From Streptomyces acidiscabies (GTDB lineage: Bacteria > Actinomycetota > Actinomycetes > Streptomycetales > Streptomycetaceae): a stretch of 64,000 nucleotides of DNA. This document shows positions 1 to 8,286 of the stretch, one piece after another. The notes beneath the pieces were generated by a model that ran no database searches, was not told the origin of the DNA, and saw nothing but the letters and a program-made list of their open reading frames with translations. Location of the stretch: contig NZ_JAGJBY010000001.1 in NCBI RefSeq assembly GCF_020010905.1, positions 4,236,001 through 4,300,000 on the forward strand. Reading direction: 5' to 3'. Positions within the stretch are counted from its first letter, which is position 1; every line of letters begins with the position of its first letter. The position numbers were made by a program, and so were the translations under genes.

Positions 1-2311
1 TGTGCGCTGCGGCCTTCAGCTCCGGGCCGGTGCTCTGGTTGCCGGGGTCCACGAGCTGGGCGGCGCGGACACGTTCGTCCTGGGTACGGGCCTGTGTGTC
101 ACCTGAGGTGAGGAACTGGCGCAACGCATCGGGGGTGTCGGCGTCCAGGACGGTACGGCCGGCCTGCTGCTCGATCGGACCGGCGTTCGCGACAGTCTGC
201 GCGACGGCGACGCGCATGCCCTGCTTCATGGCCTCGTACTGACCCGCTGCCAGGAACGCGCTCACTGTCGCGTCGTCGCCGTCCAGAGCCTTGGCGGCGG
301 CAGCGCGTACGTCCACGGAACCGGCGAGCAGAGCGAGGTTCTCGACGTCCTCGCGGTCGTCCTGGCCGGCGGCGTCGGTGCGGTCGGTGCGGATGTACGC
401 GGTGATGTCGTCGTCGGAGTCGGCCAGGGCCACGAGGGCTGCGGACTGGCTCCACGGGCGGCCGGTCTTGGCGGTCGCCAGGGCCACCTTCCGGGCCTCG
501 GGTGCGATTTTTGCCGGGTCCGCGCCCGGTTGAGCGGCCTGGTCGGCGAGCTTGTCCGCCTGGGCCTGGAGGTCCTTGGCCTGCTGGACGGCGGCTTGCT
601 GCGCTGCGACGCGCTGGTCCTCCTGGGTCTTGAGGTCCTCGGCCCGGGCGATGGACTCGTTGGTCCGCGCGGTCAGCTGCGCGGCGTCGATCCGGACGGC
701 AAGGCCGTGGATCTTCTGGGCCTGGGAGACGGCCGCGCTCGCGGCGTCGGCGGCCTTCTTCGCTTCCTTGGCATGAGCTGCGGACTGCTGGGCCGCGGTC
801 GCCGCCTGTCCGGCGTGGGCCGCGGCGTCGTCGGCCGCCTTGGCAGCGTTCTCCGCGTGGGTGGCCGCGCCGTTCGCGGCGTCGCGGGCGTCCGCGGCGT
901 CGGACGCCGCTTCGTTGGCCAAGGAGACGGCTGCGTCCGCCGCACGGGTCGCCTCGCGGGCGTGCCGGTGCGCGGCAGCGGCGGCGTTCTGTGCCTGGGC
1001 GGAGTGGACACCGGCCTGGTCGGCAAGGGTGTTCGCCTGGTCGGCCGCGTCCGCGGCGGCGTCGGCGTCACTGCCGGCGCCGCTTGCGTCCTTCGCGGCG
1101 TCGGCGGCCGAAGCCGCGGCGGTGTGAGCCGAGTCGGCGGCCGTGGCGGCGGCACGGGCACCTGCGGCGGCGTCCCGCGCGTCCTGGGCCGCCTTGCGGG
1201 CGGTGGCTGCCTGGCCGGCGTTGATGGCCGCGTTCGCGGCGGCGTCCCGGGCGCGGGAGGCCGCCTCGGCGGCGCCGGACGCCGCTGAGGCTGCTGCCGA
1301 GGCGGCGTTCGCGGCGACGTGGGCGGCGTCGGTGGCGGCCTGAGCGGCGGTGATGGCTGTCTGTGCCGCGTCGGCGGCCTGCTGGGCCGCTGATGCGGCT
1401 CGGGCCGCGGCAGCCGCCGCGTGCTGGGTGTCCTTCTGCGCCGCCTGGGTCTGCGCGGCGGCCGTCTGCGCGGCTGCCTTGGCGAGCTTGGCCGCCTTCA
1501 CCGCGCGGGCGGAGGCGTCCTTGGCGGCCCGGGTCTGCTGCCCGGCCAGCTTGCCGGCCTTCGCCGCCTGGTCGGCGAGCTGGGCGATCGTGGCGTGTTC
1601 CTGGTCATGGGCGCGGGCCACGTACTGGCCGACCTGGAGGAACTCGTGGATGTCGTCCGGCGAGCCGTCCAGCGCGATCCTGCCCGCCGCCACCACGTTC
1701 GAGCCGGCCCCGCTGAGGATCTGCGCGACCTGGACGCGCTCGTCCTGCTCGCGCCGGTCGAACTGCCCGTCGGAGAGGAAGGCGCTGATTTTTGCGGGGG
1801 AGTCGCTGTCGAGCGCGGCCTGGCCCGCCTTCTGGACCTCGGGGCCGCCCGCGTCGATGATCTGCGCGATACGCACCCGCTGGTCCTGGAGCAGCGGAGC
1901 CTTCCAGCCGTCCGTGAGGAACGCCTTCAGGGTGTCCGGCGAGTTGCTGTCGAGGGCCTTGGCTGCGGCGTCCTGGAGGCTGAGGCCACCGATGCTCGCG
2001 ACCTGGGCGGTCGCGACGCGGTCGTCCTGGAACTGGAGATCGGAAGCCTGGGCCAGGAATGTCCTGACGTCGGCGTCGCCTCCGATGAGGGCCACCTCCG
2101 CAGCAGCCTTCACGCCCGGACCGCCCGACTCCCACAGGCGTACGACCTTGGCCCGGTCGGTGTCCGGAAGAGGGCTGCTGTCACCGCTGCCCGGTGTGGG
2201 GCTGTCGGCGCTGGCGGGGCTGGGGGCGGGGCCCAGCAGACCCAGCACGAGTGCGCCGGGCAGCAGGCCCAGACACAGCGCGCGCAACGCACGCCGATGG
2301 CCTTTCGCCAT
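1..2311 (-). CDS. ALF-repeat secreted protein, C-terminus outside window
   Basis: The minus frame opens at ATG 2311, behind a GGGGAG ribosome site, and stays open to the window edge, giving at least 770 residues. The N-terminus has a basic start, a leucine-rich core and an Ala-Asp cleavage region around residues 35-40, which is a typical Sec signal peptide. Two blocks of about 35-40-residue repeats follow. Each has a core like 'ALDSDSPAKISAFLSDG' and a tail like 'DQRVRIAQI', the hallmark of ALF (short) repeats of actinobacterial exported proteins. A very Ala-rich, probably coiled-coil stretch of about 300 residues separates the blocks. Such proteins often carry a toxin or HINT domain at the C-terminus, but that part lies outside, so a polymorphic-toxin role is only a possibility. 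A secreted or surface location is well supported. Confidence 0.85.
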   Translation of the reverse strand, partial: MAKGHRRALRALCLGLLPGALVLGLLGPAPSPASADSPTPGSGDSSPLPDTDRAKVVRLWESGGPGVKAAAEVALIGGDADVRTFLAQASDLQFQDDRVATAQVASIGGLSLQDAAAKALDSNSPDTLKAFLTDGWKAPLLQDQRVRIAQIIDAGGPEVQKAGQAALDSDSPAKISAFLSDGQFDRREQDERVQVAQILSGAGSNVVAAGRIALDGSPDDIHEFLQVGQYVARAHDQEHATIAQLADQAAKAGKLAGQQTRAAKDASARAVKAAKLAKAAAQTAAAQTQAAQKDTQHAAAAAARAASAAQQAADAAQTAITAAQAATDAAHVAANAASAAASAASGAAEAASRARDAAANAAINAGQAATARKAAQDARDAAAGARAAATAADSAHTAAASAADAAKDASGAGSDADAAADAADQANTLADQAGVHSAQAQNAAAAAHRHAREATRAADAAVSLANEAASDAADARDAANGAATHAENAAKAADDAAAHAGQAATAAQQSAAHAKEAKKAADAASAAVSQAQKIHGLAVRIDAAQLTARTNESIARAEDLKTQEDQRVAAQQAAVQQAKDLQAQADKLADQAAQPGADPAKIAPEARKVALATAKTGRPWSQSAALVALADSDDDITAYIRTDRTDAAGQDDREDVENLALLAGSVDVRAAAAKALDGDDATVSAFLAAGQYEAMKQGMRVAVAQTVANAGPIEQQAGRTVLDADTPDALRQFLTSGDTQARTQDERVRAAQLVDPGNQSTGPELKAAAH

Positions 2312-2494
2312 GGCTCCCCGTGAGCGTCGTGGATGTATCACTGCCAACTCTCTTCATGAGATGGGGGAATGCTTGGAGATGCGCACCGCGCCGGGTCCGC
2401 GAGCGTGGTCAGCGCTCGTGGACCCGGCGCGGTGGGATGTGCGAGGGGAGAGGCCGTAGGCAGGGCCGTCTCCTCGAAAGCTGTACGGGTGACG

Positions 2495-4057
2495 TCAGCC
2501 GGTGGTGAGGGGTGTTTCGGCGTGGAGGCCGTTGGCATCGACACCGGGGAAGAGGCTGAGACGGCCGTCGCTCCAGCGGACGAGAACGTCGTCGGCGCTG
2601 GTGTTGGCGGTGAACGCGCCCGCGGTGACGAGAACGGCGTCCTTCCAAGGGGAGTTCGCGGGACGCAGCCGGGTCTCGTGAGGAAGGCCACCGGCGGTGA
2701 GGCCGGGGTAGAGGGTGGTCTCGCCGTCGCTCCAGCGCACGATCACGTCGTCGGTGGCACTGCTGGTGAAGGAGCCCGCGGTGAGCTGGCCGGCATGGGG
2801 CCAGACCGTGTTCTTGGGAGTGATCTGGGTCTGCTTGCGCAGGCCGTTCGCGGTGAGGTGGGTGAAGAGGGAGACATGACCGTCGTCGAAGGTGACGAGG
2901 AGATCGTCCCGGTCGGTACCGGCAGTGAAGTGCCCCCCGGCCATCAGCCGGGCCTGGTCGCGCCACAGAGCGGTACCCGGCGCGGCGAGCTGCTTCTCTC
3001 CGTGGAAACCCTTGGCGTCGACGTTCGTGTAGAGGGTCATCTCGCCGTCGATCCAGCGCACAACCAGCCCTTCGGCCGTCCCGCCGGTGTCGACCGCGGT
3101 CATCGAGACGGCCTTGGCCCAGATGCTCTTGCTCGCCGCGAGCCGGTACTCCGCGGCGAAAGGATGCGCGGGATCGTTACTGCTCCCGCCCTGGTAGAGG
3201 GTGACCTCGCCGTCGTCCCACCGCACGATCAGATCCATGTGACGGGAGCCGCCGGGAGAACCGCCGGTGAAGTAACCCGCCGTCATCCCTACCGCATGCT
3301 TCCACGGCGCACCGGCGAAAGCGGGGTGGTAGACGATCTGCTGTACCCAGCCGGCAAGGTCGTCCACCCGGGCCGCCACGGCTCCGGTACGGGTCTCGGC
3401 CGGATCGGTACCCAGGCAACCTCCTTGCCAGGAGAGGCTGCTGACCGCACTGACTGCCGTGTGGCCGCCCGCGCTGCTCACGATCGGGCCACCGGTGTCG
3501 CCCTTGCAGATCGCGCCGCTGTCCGGTTTGCCCGCCAAGCCCACCGTGGTGGCCGTGATGTTCTCCAGGCTGAACGCGGCGGCGTGCACCTGGCCGGGCA
3601 CCCACTCGTCGTGTGTGCGGCCGAATCCCGCGGCCTGGACCTCGTCTCCGGCAACCGGCGCGGTGCCGGTCACCGGGAGGGGAGTGACGCCGGTGACCGG
3701 TGCGGCGAGTTGAGCCATCACCACGTCACGGTCGGCGCGGGGCACCAGGTTCACCACTTGCTGGGTGCTGCCGCCGATGGTGGCGGTGGTCTTCGCCTTC
3801 GGGGCGCCGGCGGTGAGCGCGGAGCCGGAGGCGTCGGTGAAACAGCTTGCGGCGGTCAGTAGCCACTGGGGGGAGACAAGGGTGGCGGAGCAGCCGCGCC
3901 CGTCGCCGATGTCAAGTCGTGCGGTCGCGACCGACACGGTGTCAGGGGCCGCAGGGCCTGAAACGGCTCCTGCGGGAGTGCAGGCCAGGACGGTAGCCAG
4001 GGAGGTGACGGCGAGAAGGCCGCCGGTCCACGCGGCGCGGGGACGAGAGCCGGGCAT
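2495..4057 (-). CDS. secreted trypsin-fold pseudoprotease with C-terminal propeller-like repeats
   Basis: 520 residues. A signal peptide (about 1-31) precedes an S1 chymotrypsin-fold domain (about 40-255). The family landmarks are present but altered: 'LLTAASC' has Ser71 where the catalytic His belongs, Asp111 is kept in 'ADRDVVMAQL', and 'CKGDTGGP' has Thr188 where the nucleophilic Ser belongs. The cysteines around both sites are kept, so the fold is probably intact while ordinary serine-protease chemistry is not expected. Residues 270-520 contain about five repeats of roughly 48 residues with the core 'DD(V/L)(I/L)VRWxDGexTLYpgv', as in FG-GAP/tachylectin-like propellers, suggesting carbohydrate or surface binding. 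It sits 56 bp downstream of the interrupted secreted-protein gene and upstream of the ALF gene on the same strand. I recall related Streptomyces proteins with the same His-to-Ser and Ser-to-Thr changes, so this is probably a subfamily trait rather than fresh decay. Confidence 0.85.
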   Translation of the reverse strand: MPGSRPRAAWTGGLLAVTSLATVLACTPAGAVSGPAAPDTVSVATARLDIGDGRGCSATLVSPQWLLTAASCFTDASGSALTAGAPKAKTTATIGGSTQQVVNLVPRADRDVVMAQLAAPVTGVTPLPVTGTAPVAGDEVQAAGFGRTHDEWVPGQVHAAAFSLENITATTVGLAGKPDSGAICKGDTGGPIVSSAGGHTAVSAVSSLSWQGGCLGTDPAETRTGAVAARVDDLAGWVQQIVYHPAFAGAPWKHAVGMTAGYFTGGSPGGSRHMDLIVRWDDGEVTLYQGGSSNDPAHPFAAEYRLAASKSIWAKAVSMTAVDTGGTAEGLVVRWIDGEMTLYTNVDAKGFHGEKQLAAPGTALWRDQARLMAGGHFTAGTDRDDLLVTFDDGHVSLFTHLTANGLRKQTQITPKNTVWPHAGQLTAGSFTSSATDDVIVRWSDGETTLYPGLTAGGLPHETRLRPANSPWKDAVLVTAGAFTANTSADDVLVRWSDGRLSLFPGVDANGLHAETPLTTG

Positions 4058-4591
4058 GAGGTTCCTCGGAAAAGGTGCGGAAGTGAAGGGGATCCGGGCA
4101 GGTGACGGCGGATCAGCCGGTGACCCGCAGTTTCAGCAGCACGGCGGGTGTACCGCCGGCCACCCCCTCACCCACGCTCTGGAAGCTGTTCTTGGCCACG
4201 GCCACGGTCTTGGTCGGCGCCGAGGGATCGTCCTGGGGCTTGAGGTCGGCGCTGATGGGGTGATCGGCGGTCTCCAGCGCGAAGATGCGCGGGAGTTCGA
4301 GATCGAGGTAGCCGCTCTTCGCGGTGACCTTGAAGCAGTACGTGCCCTGGGAGCTTCCATCGGAGCCCTGCACGGTCTGGACCCTGATCTGTGAGCTTGC
4401 GCTGTCACAAGCGGCGAGGGTGATGTGCCCGTCGCCCCTGATCAGCTTGATGCCCTTCTCCCGCTGGATCTGGTCCGCGTTCGGGTAGGAGAAGTCCTCC
4501 ACCGCGGATGGCGGGGTGGCCTCAGTGGTTCCCCCTGTCGGTTGCGGGTCGGCACTCGCAAGTACCGGAACACCGACGAGTGCCACGAGGG

Positions 4592-4601
4592 CGGCGATCC
4601 C
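4592..4601. repeat. target-site duplication, left copy
   Basis: CGGCGATCCC directly abuts the left end of the insertion sequence and is repeated exactly at 6064-6073. A 10-bp duplication fits the 8-10 bp usual for ISAs1-type elements. Confidence 0.93.
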
Positions 4602-4628
4602 CAGGGCCCCGGCGTTTGCCCGGATCGC
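4602..4628 (+). repeat. left terminal inverted repeat of the IS
   Basis: Pairs with the complement of 6063-6037. Positions 1-22 are identical and the next few bases show isolated mismatches. Confidence 0.9.
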
Positions 4629-4674
4629 CCCGGCCTGGGCCGGTTGATCATGCTGGCGGGCCTCGGAAGCAGAT

Positions 4675-4737
4675 GAACACGGCACCTGTGGATCATGGAG
4701 TTCTCTACGCTGCAAGATCCACGAAGGTGCCGTGTTC
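4675..4737 (+). promoter_or_regulatory. hairpin burying the transposase start site
   Basis: Arms 4675-4694 and 4716-4737 are complementary over 20 bases (GAACACGGCACCT pairs with AGGTGCCGTGTTC, then GTGGATC with GATCCAC), with a 2-nt bulge and a 21-nt loop. The right arm contains the likely ribosome site GAAGG and the GTG start at 4732. RNA read through from outside would fold and hide the start, a known way for IS elements to limit transposase made from neighbouring promoters. The structure is seen in sequence; the role is inferred. Confidence 0.7.
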
Positions 4738-6027
4738 GTTCCTCCATCATCCCCTGCCGTCGTTCCCGTCTCTCCGGCGCCCCGCCTGGAGGCCCTCGGC
4801 TCGGATGCCGCGCGAGACCAAGTCCGCGGCCTGGTTGCCGAGTTCGAGTCGGTCACCGATCCTCGCGGGGCGTGCGGGGTGCGCTACCGGGTCTCCTCGC
4901 TGCTGGCCCTGGTGGTCTGTGCGATGACCCCGGCGGGCCATGACTCCATCACCGCGGCGGCGGAGTGGTGCCGACGTGCGACGCCTGAGGAACTGGCCGC
5001 TTTCGGTCTGCCCTACCATCCGTTGCGCGGCCGCTACCGGATCCCGAGCGAGAAGACCTTGCGCACCGTTCTGGGGCGGCTCGATCCCGGTGAGGTCAGC
5101 GCGGCCGGCTACGACCACCTGCGGCCCCTGCTGTCCACGGTGTCCCACTCTCCCGAGCCGCTCATGCCCGACGGCGGCATCGAACGCGAACAGCGCCGCG
5201 CCCACCGGGCGGCCGCCCGCGCCGAACCGGTGCGCTCCCGGCGCCGGGCCATCGCGGTGGACGGCAAGTGCCTGCGCAGTGCGAAGCGCCCGGACGGCAG
5301 CCGCGTCTTCGTGCTCTCCGCCGTCCGGCACGGCGACGGCATCACCCTCGCCTCCCGCGAGATCGGCGCGAAGACCAACGAAATCCCCGAGTTCCAACCC
5401 CTGCTCGACCAGCTCGACGACGCCGATCTCAAGGGGGCCGTCGTCACCGCCGACGCCCTCCACGCCCAACGCGACCACGCCACCTACCTGCACGAACGCG
5501 GCGCCCACTACCTGCTGACCATCAAGAACAACCAGCGCGGCCAAGCCCGTCAGCTCCACGCCCTGCCCTGGAAGGAGATCCCCGTCATCCACCGTGACGA
5601 CGCCCGCGGCCACGGCCGCCACGAACAGCGTCTCGTCCAGGTCGTCACCGTCAACGGCCTGCTCTTTCCCCACGCGGCCCAGGTCCTGCGCATCCAGCGC
5701 AGACGCCGTCTCTACGGAGCGAAGAAGTGGTCCAGCGAGACCGTCTACGCCATCACCGACCTGCCCGCCGAGGAAGCGAGTGCCGCCGAGATCGCTTCAT
5801 GGGCTCGCGGGCACTGGACCGTGGAGAACACCGTCCACTGGTGTCGGGATGTGACCTTCAACGAGGACAAGTCCCAGGTCAGGACCCACAACACGCCCTC
5901 AGTCCTCGCCGCCGTCCGCGACCTGATCCGCGGTGCGCTCAAGCTTGCCGGGTACGTCAACACCGCCGCCGGCCGCCGAGCCCACACCGAACGCACCCTC
6001 GTCCTCAGCCTCTACGGCATCACATGA
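4732..6027 (+). CDS. ISAs1-family transposase
   Basis: 431 residues, full length for the family. The N-terminal region ('FESVTDPRGACGVRYRVSSL') matches the ISAs1 helper domain. The DDE catalytic core shows 'AIAVDGKCLRSAKR' (first Asp), 'GAVVTADALHAQ' (second Asp), the strand motif 'YLLTIKNNQ', and 'RGHWTVENTVHWCRDVTFNED' with the C-terminal Glu. It cuts and pastes the element at its terminal repeats. The start is GTG 4732, placed inside the hairpin at 4675-4737. No frameshift or stop interrupts it. Confidence 0.92.
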   Translation: MFVPPSSPAVVPVSPAPRLEALGSDAARDQVRGLVAEFESVTDPRGACGVRYRVSSLLALVVCAMTPAGHDSITAAAEWCRRATPEELAAFGLPYHPLRGRYRIPSEKTLRTVLGRLDPGEVSAAGYDHLRPLLSTVSHSPEPLMPDGGIEREQRRAHRAAARAEPVRSRRRAIAVDGKCLRSAKRPDGSRVFVLSAVRHGDGITLASREIGAKTNEIPEFQPLLDQLDDADLKGAVVTADALHAQRDHATYLHERGAHYLLTIKNNQRGQARQLHALPWKEIPVIHRDDARGHGRHEQRLVQVVTVNGLLFPHAAQVLRIQRRRRLYGAKKWSSETVYAITDLPAEEASAAEIASWARGHWTVENTVHWCRDVTFNEDKSQVRTHNTPSVLAAVRDLIRGALKLAGYVNTAAGRRAHTERTLVLSLYGIT

Positions 6028-6036
6028 TCAAACCGG

Positions 6037-6063
6037 ACGACCCGGGCAAACGCCGGGGCCCTG
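6037..6063 (-). repeat. right terminal inverted repeat of the IS
   Basis: Complement of the left end at 4602-4628; the outer 22 bases are identical. Confidence 0.9.
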
Positions 6064-6073
6064 CGGCGATCCC
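6064..6073. repeat. target-site duplication, right copy
   Basis: CGGCGATCCC, identical to 4592-4601, lying within codons of the interrupted secreted-protein gene. Confidence 0.93.
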
Positions 6074-6109
6074 CGCGAGCGGAAGCGTCCTGCGTAGTCC
6101 AGGAGTCAC

Positions 6110-6430
6110 CCGAGTTCCTTTCGGGCATGGGTGACGGCACATCTACGGCCCCCCCATACACAGATGTAAAGCAAAAAGTGGTCGAAGGAGACGCTAGAAC
6201 ATCCTTGCGAGGTGAAGAAACATGACGACAATCACGGTAAGTTCATGGAAAGCACAGATAAATCTCATACTTGAGCCGAGGCGTTGTGGCGCATGGCCCG
6301 ATTTGAGGGGCCCTTACTGCTGATGCCGTCTCAACTCACGGTGATTTACCGTTTTCATGGCGAAGGCTGACCGGAATCGAAGGTTGGGCGGATAACGTCG
6401 CGGCGTTTGCCGTTCGGTGTCCTGCTTGAG
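6110..6430. other. intergenic stretch between diverging secreted-protein genes
   Basis: This 320-bp gap holds the former promoter region of the interrupted gene (minus) and of the decayed protease (plus). It is more A/T-rich than its surroundings around 6160-6270. A 33-codon frame at 6222-6323 starts with ATG behind GGTGAAG, but its peptide resembles nothing I know and I do not call it a gene. Confidence 0.5.
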
Positions 6431-7913
6431 GTGAGAAGACGGTCCCCCTTGCGTTTCAGACATGGATGGCTGTCGGCTCTGGTGCTCGGGTTGAGCGTGG
6501 GCGCGCTGGGTGCTGGTAGGCATCCGCCGCCCCCGGACCGAACCTGCGTGAGGAGGAGCGGTACTGGACGGCGGACCGCATGGTCGACGCCGTCCCCGCC
6601 GAGGCCGCACCGCCCGCAGCTCACGCCGTGCCGCACACCCTCGACGGCAGGACCGCCGGTCGGACGGCCCCGGCCGGTACCCCCAACCCCGAGCACTTCG
6701 CGGGGCATTCGACGGTCGGGACGTTCTTCTTCGACAGCAAGCCACTTGGCGGCAGGAGCACCTTCTGCACGGGGAGTGTCGTCCACACGGCGGCCAAGGA
6801 CATCGTGCTGACCGCAGGGCACTGTGCGCTGGGCATGGTGAAGGCCACGCACCGGATCTTCGTGCCGAAGTACGTCAGCGGTAAGCCGGCAGCCGCGCAG
6901 CCTTACGGGGTTTTCCCGGTGACGCGGCTGTACATCGACCCCCGGTACGAGGCGAACACCAAGAAGCCCGTCTCCGACCTCGATCTGGCGTTCGTGCAGG
7001 CGGGTTCCGACGGCCGGGGCCGGAAGGTGGAGGACGTCACGGGGGCGTTGACGTTCACCCCGTCCACCGGATACGCGCGCAAGGTCGCTGTCCTCGGCTA
7101 TCCCGGCGCCGACAGCGTCAACCCACAGCACGCGCCGATCCGTTGCCCCGTCGTCACCACGCGGCTGGCGGGGTACGGGCAGCTGAGCATGGCCTGCACC
7201 GGCTTCTACGGCGGCGTCTCCGGCGGACCCTGGATCGAGGGCTACGACCCCGTCCGCGGGACCGGCAGGGTCATAGGCGTCACCGGTGGCTACAACGGCG
7301 GCGGCAACGACACCAATGACCACTGGGTGAGCTACGCGCCGCTCTTCGGCAAGGACGCCAAGGCCCTCTTCGACGACGCTGCCGCGCACCGCACGGTGAG
7401 CCCGAGGCCGCCGTACCGGCCGCCGACGCTCGACCTCACCCCCACCACCTGGAAACACGCGGTGGGTATGGCCGCCGGCTACTACACGGGGGTTCTCCCG
7501 GAGGCTCCCGTCACATGGATCTGATCGTGCGGTGGGGCGACGGTGAGGTCACCCTCTACCAGGGCGGGAGCAGCAACTCGCCACGCCCGGCAGCGCGCTG
7601 AGGTGTGACGACGCTCGCCTGATGACCGGCGGACGCTTCATGCCGGGCGGCAACCGCGACGACCTCCTCGTCACCTTCAAGGACGGTCACGTCTCTCTCT
7701 TCACCGACCTGGCCGCGAACGGGCTGGGGAAGCAGACGCAGATCACCCCCACGAACGCCGTCTGGCCCCACGCCGGCCAGCTCACCACACCGGTTCCTTC
7801 ACCGGGAGCCCCCGGACGACGTCCTCGTCCGCTGGAGTGATGGGCGGCTCAGCCTGTTCACGGGGGTGGACGGCAAGGGGCTGCACGGGGAGACCGTCCT
7901 CACCGCCGAGTGA
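6431..7913 (+). pseudogene. decayed secreted serine protease with propeller-like tail
   Basis: A signal peptide frame starts at GTG 6431 ('RHGWLSALVLGLSVGALGAG') and loses phase near 6515-6525. In the next frame a TAG is followed by 'ASAAPGPNLREEERYW' and a trypsin-like domain to about 7490. Here the catalytic residues are intact: 'LTAGHC' (His), 'DLDLAFVQ' (Asp) and 'YGGVSGGPW' (Ser). A second shift at a run of five G near 7490 breaks 'HAVGMAAGYYTG' from 'SRHMDLIVRWGDGEVTLYQGG'. More repeat pieces follow in changing frames ('DARLMTGG...DDLLVTFKDGHVSLFTD', then 'DDVLVRWSDGRLSLF') up to TGA 7913, with some repeats missing. The tail closely matches that of the pseudoprotease at 2495-4057. Residues from ATG 6580 could still be translated, but without a signal peptide. 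Confidence 0.8.
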
Positions 7914-7933
7914 GGGTCAGCCGGGAGGCGTAG

Positions 7934-8104
7934 TTGCGGGCGCTGGGGGACCTCGTCAAGGGGCGTGACGTCCTGTGTCGGACCTGTGGGCGGCGCCGGC
8001 CGCGAGTGCGGTACGTCGCCGACACCGGCAGCCGGGTCGGCTACGCGTTGTATCAGTGTGCCCATGTTGACGTTGTGGCGAAAACGAATAGTCGGCCGAA
8101 TTGA
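7934..8104 (+). CDS. possible small Cys-motif protein or remnant
   Basis: A 56-residue frame starts at TTG just after a TAG and contains 'CRTCGRRRPRVRYVADTG' and a later Cys ('YALYQCAH'), a zinc-ribbon-like spacing. Codon use is Streptomyces-like, but there is no convincing ribosome site and the neighbourhood is full of broken genes, so it may be a fragment of a longer ancestor. No function can be assigned. Confidence 0.25.
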   Translation: MRALGDLVKGRDVLCRTCGRRRPRVRYVADTGSRVGYALYQCAHVDVVAKTNSRPN

Positions 8105-8286
8105 GTGAATATGTGCTCAAATCCCTGTTCCCTCTTTGAAGTTGGAGCATGGCGGGCGCTGTTCGCACCTTGCAGTGGGAGCGGGGTAGGGGGGCGGCAT
8201 GTACGCGGATCATCGCAATGGCCTGGTGACGAAGGGGGCGGGCGGCTGGAAGGTGGCGCGGTTCGCAGTTGAGGCGGTGGGGACGT

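Larger units (their letters stand above)
4602..6063 (+). mobile_element. ISAs1-family insertion sequence, complete
   Basis: A 1462-bp element bounded by terminal inverted repeats that begin CAGGGCCCCGGCG. The first 22 bases are identical at the two ends (4602-4623 and the complement of 6063-6042), and similarity continues for several more bases. Each end abuts the same 10-bp direct repeat. It holds one intact transposase gene. Intact ends, an intact transposase and a perfect target duplication point to a recent, possibly still mobile, insertion. Confidence 0.93.
4113..6109 (-). pseudogene. small secreted protein gene split by an IS in its signal peptide
   Basis: The body of the gene (4601 down to the stop at 4113) starts abruptly inside a hydrophobic signal core, 'GIAALVALVGVPVLASA'. 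The missing start lies on the far side of the insertion sequence. GTG 6109 with AAAGGA about 7 nt upstream encodes MTPGLRRTLPLA, and the reading frame joins exactly when the IS (4602-6063) and one copy of the 10-bp target duplication are removed. The rebuilt protein is about 175 residues: a signal peptide, then a mature domain with two cysteines ('LAACDSASSQI', 'GTYCFKV') and no family I recognise. Before insertion it probably headed an operon with the pseudoprotease at 2495-4057. A fused frame reading out of the IS reaches this body from 4856, so some product is not excluded, but it would lack a normal signal peptide N-terminus. Confidence 0.85.

Noticed and set aside
4113..4856. 247-residue minus frame reaching from inside the IS into the secreted-protein body as a real gene
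   Set aside because: The first 80 residues are the reverse strand of the transposase gene and IS end. The true N-terminus is found beyond the IS at 6109.
6222..6323. Small 33-codon frame with ATG and GGTGAAG upstream
   Set aside because: The peptide has no family resemblance or signal, and it lies in a decayed A/T-richer gap. Not enough for a gene call.
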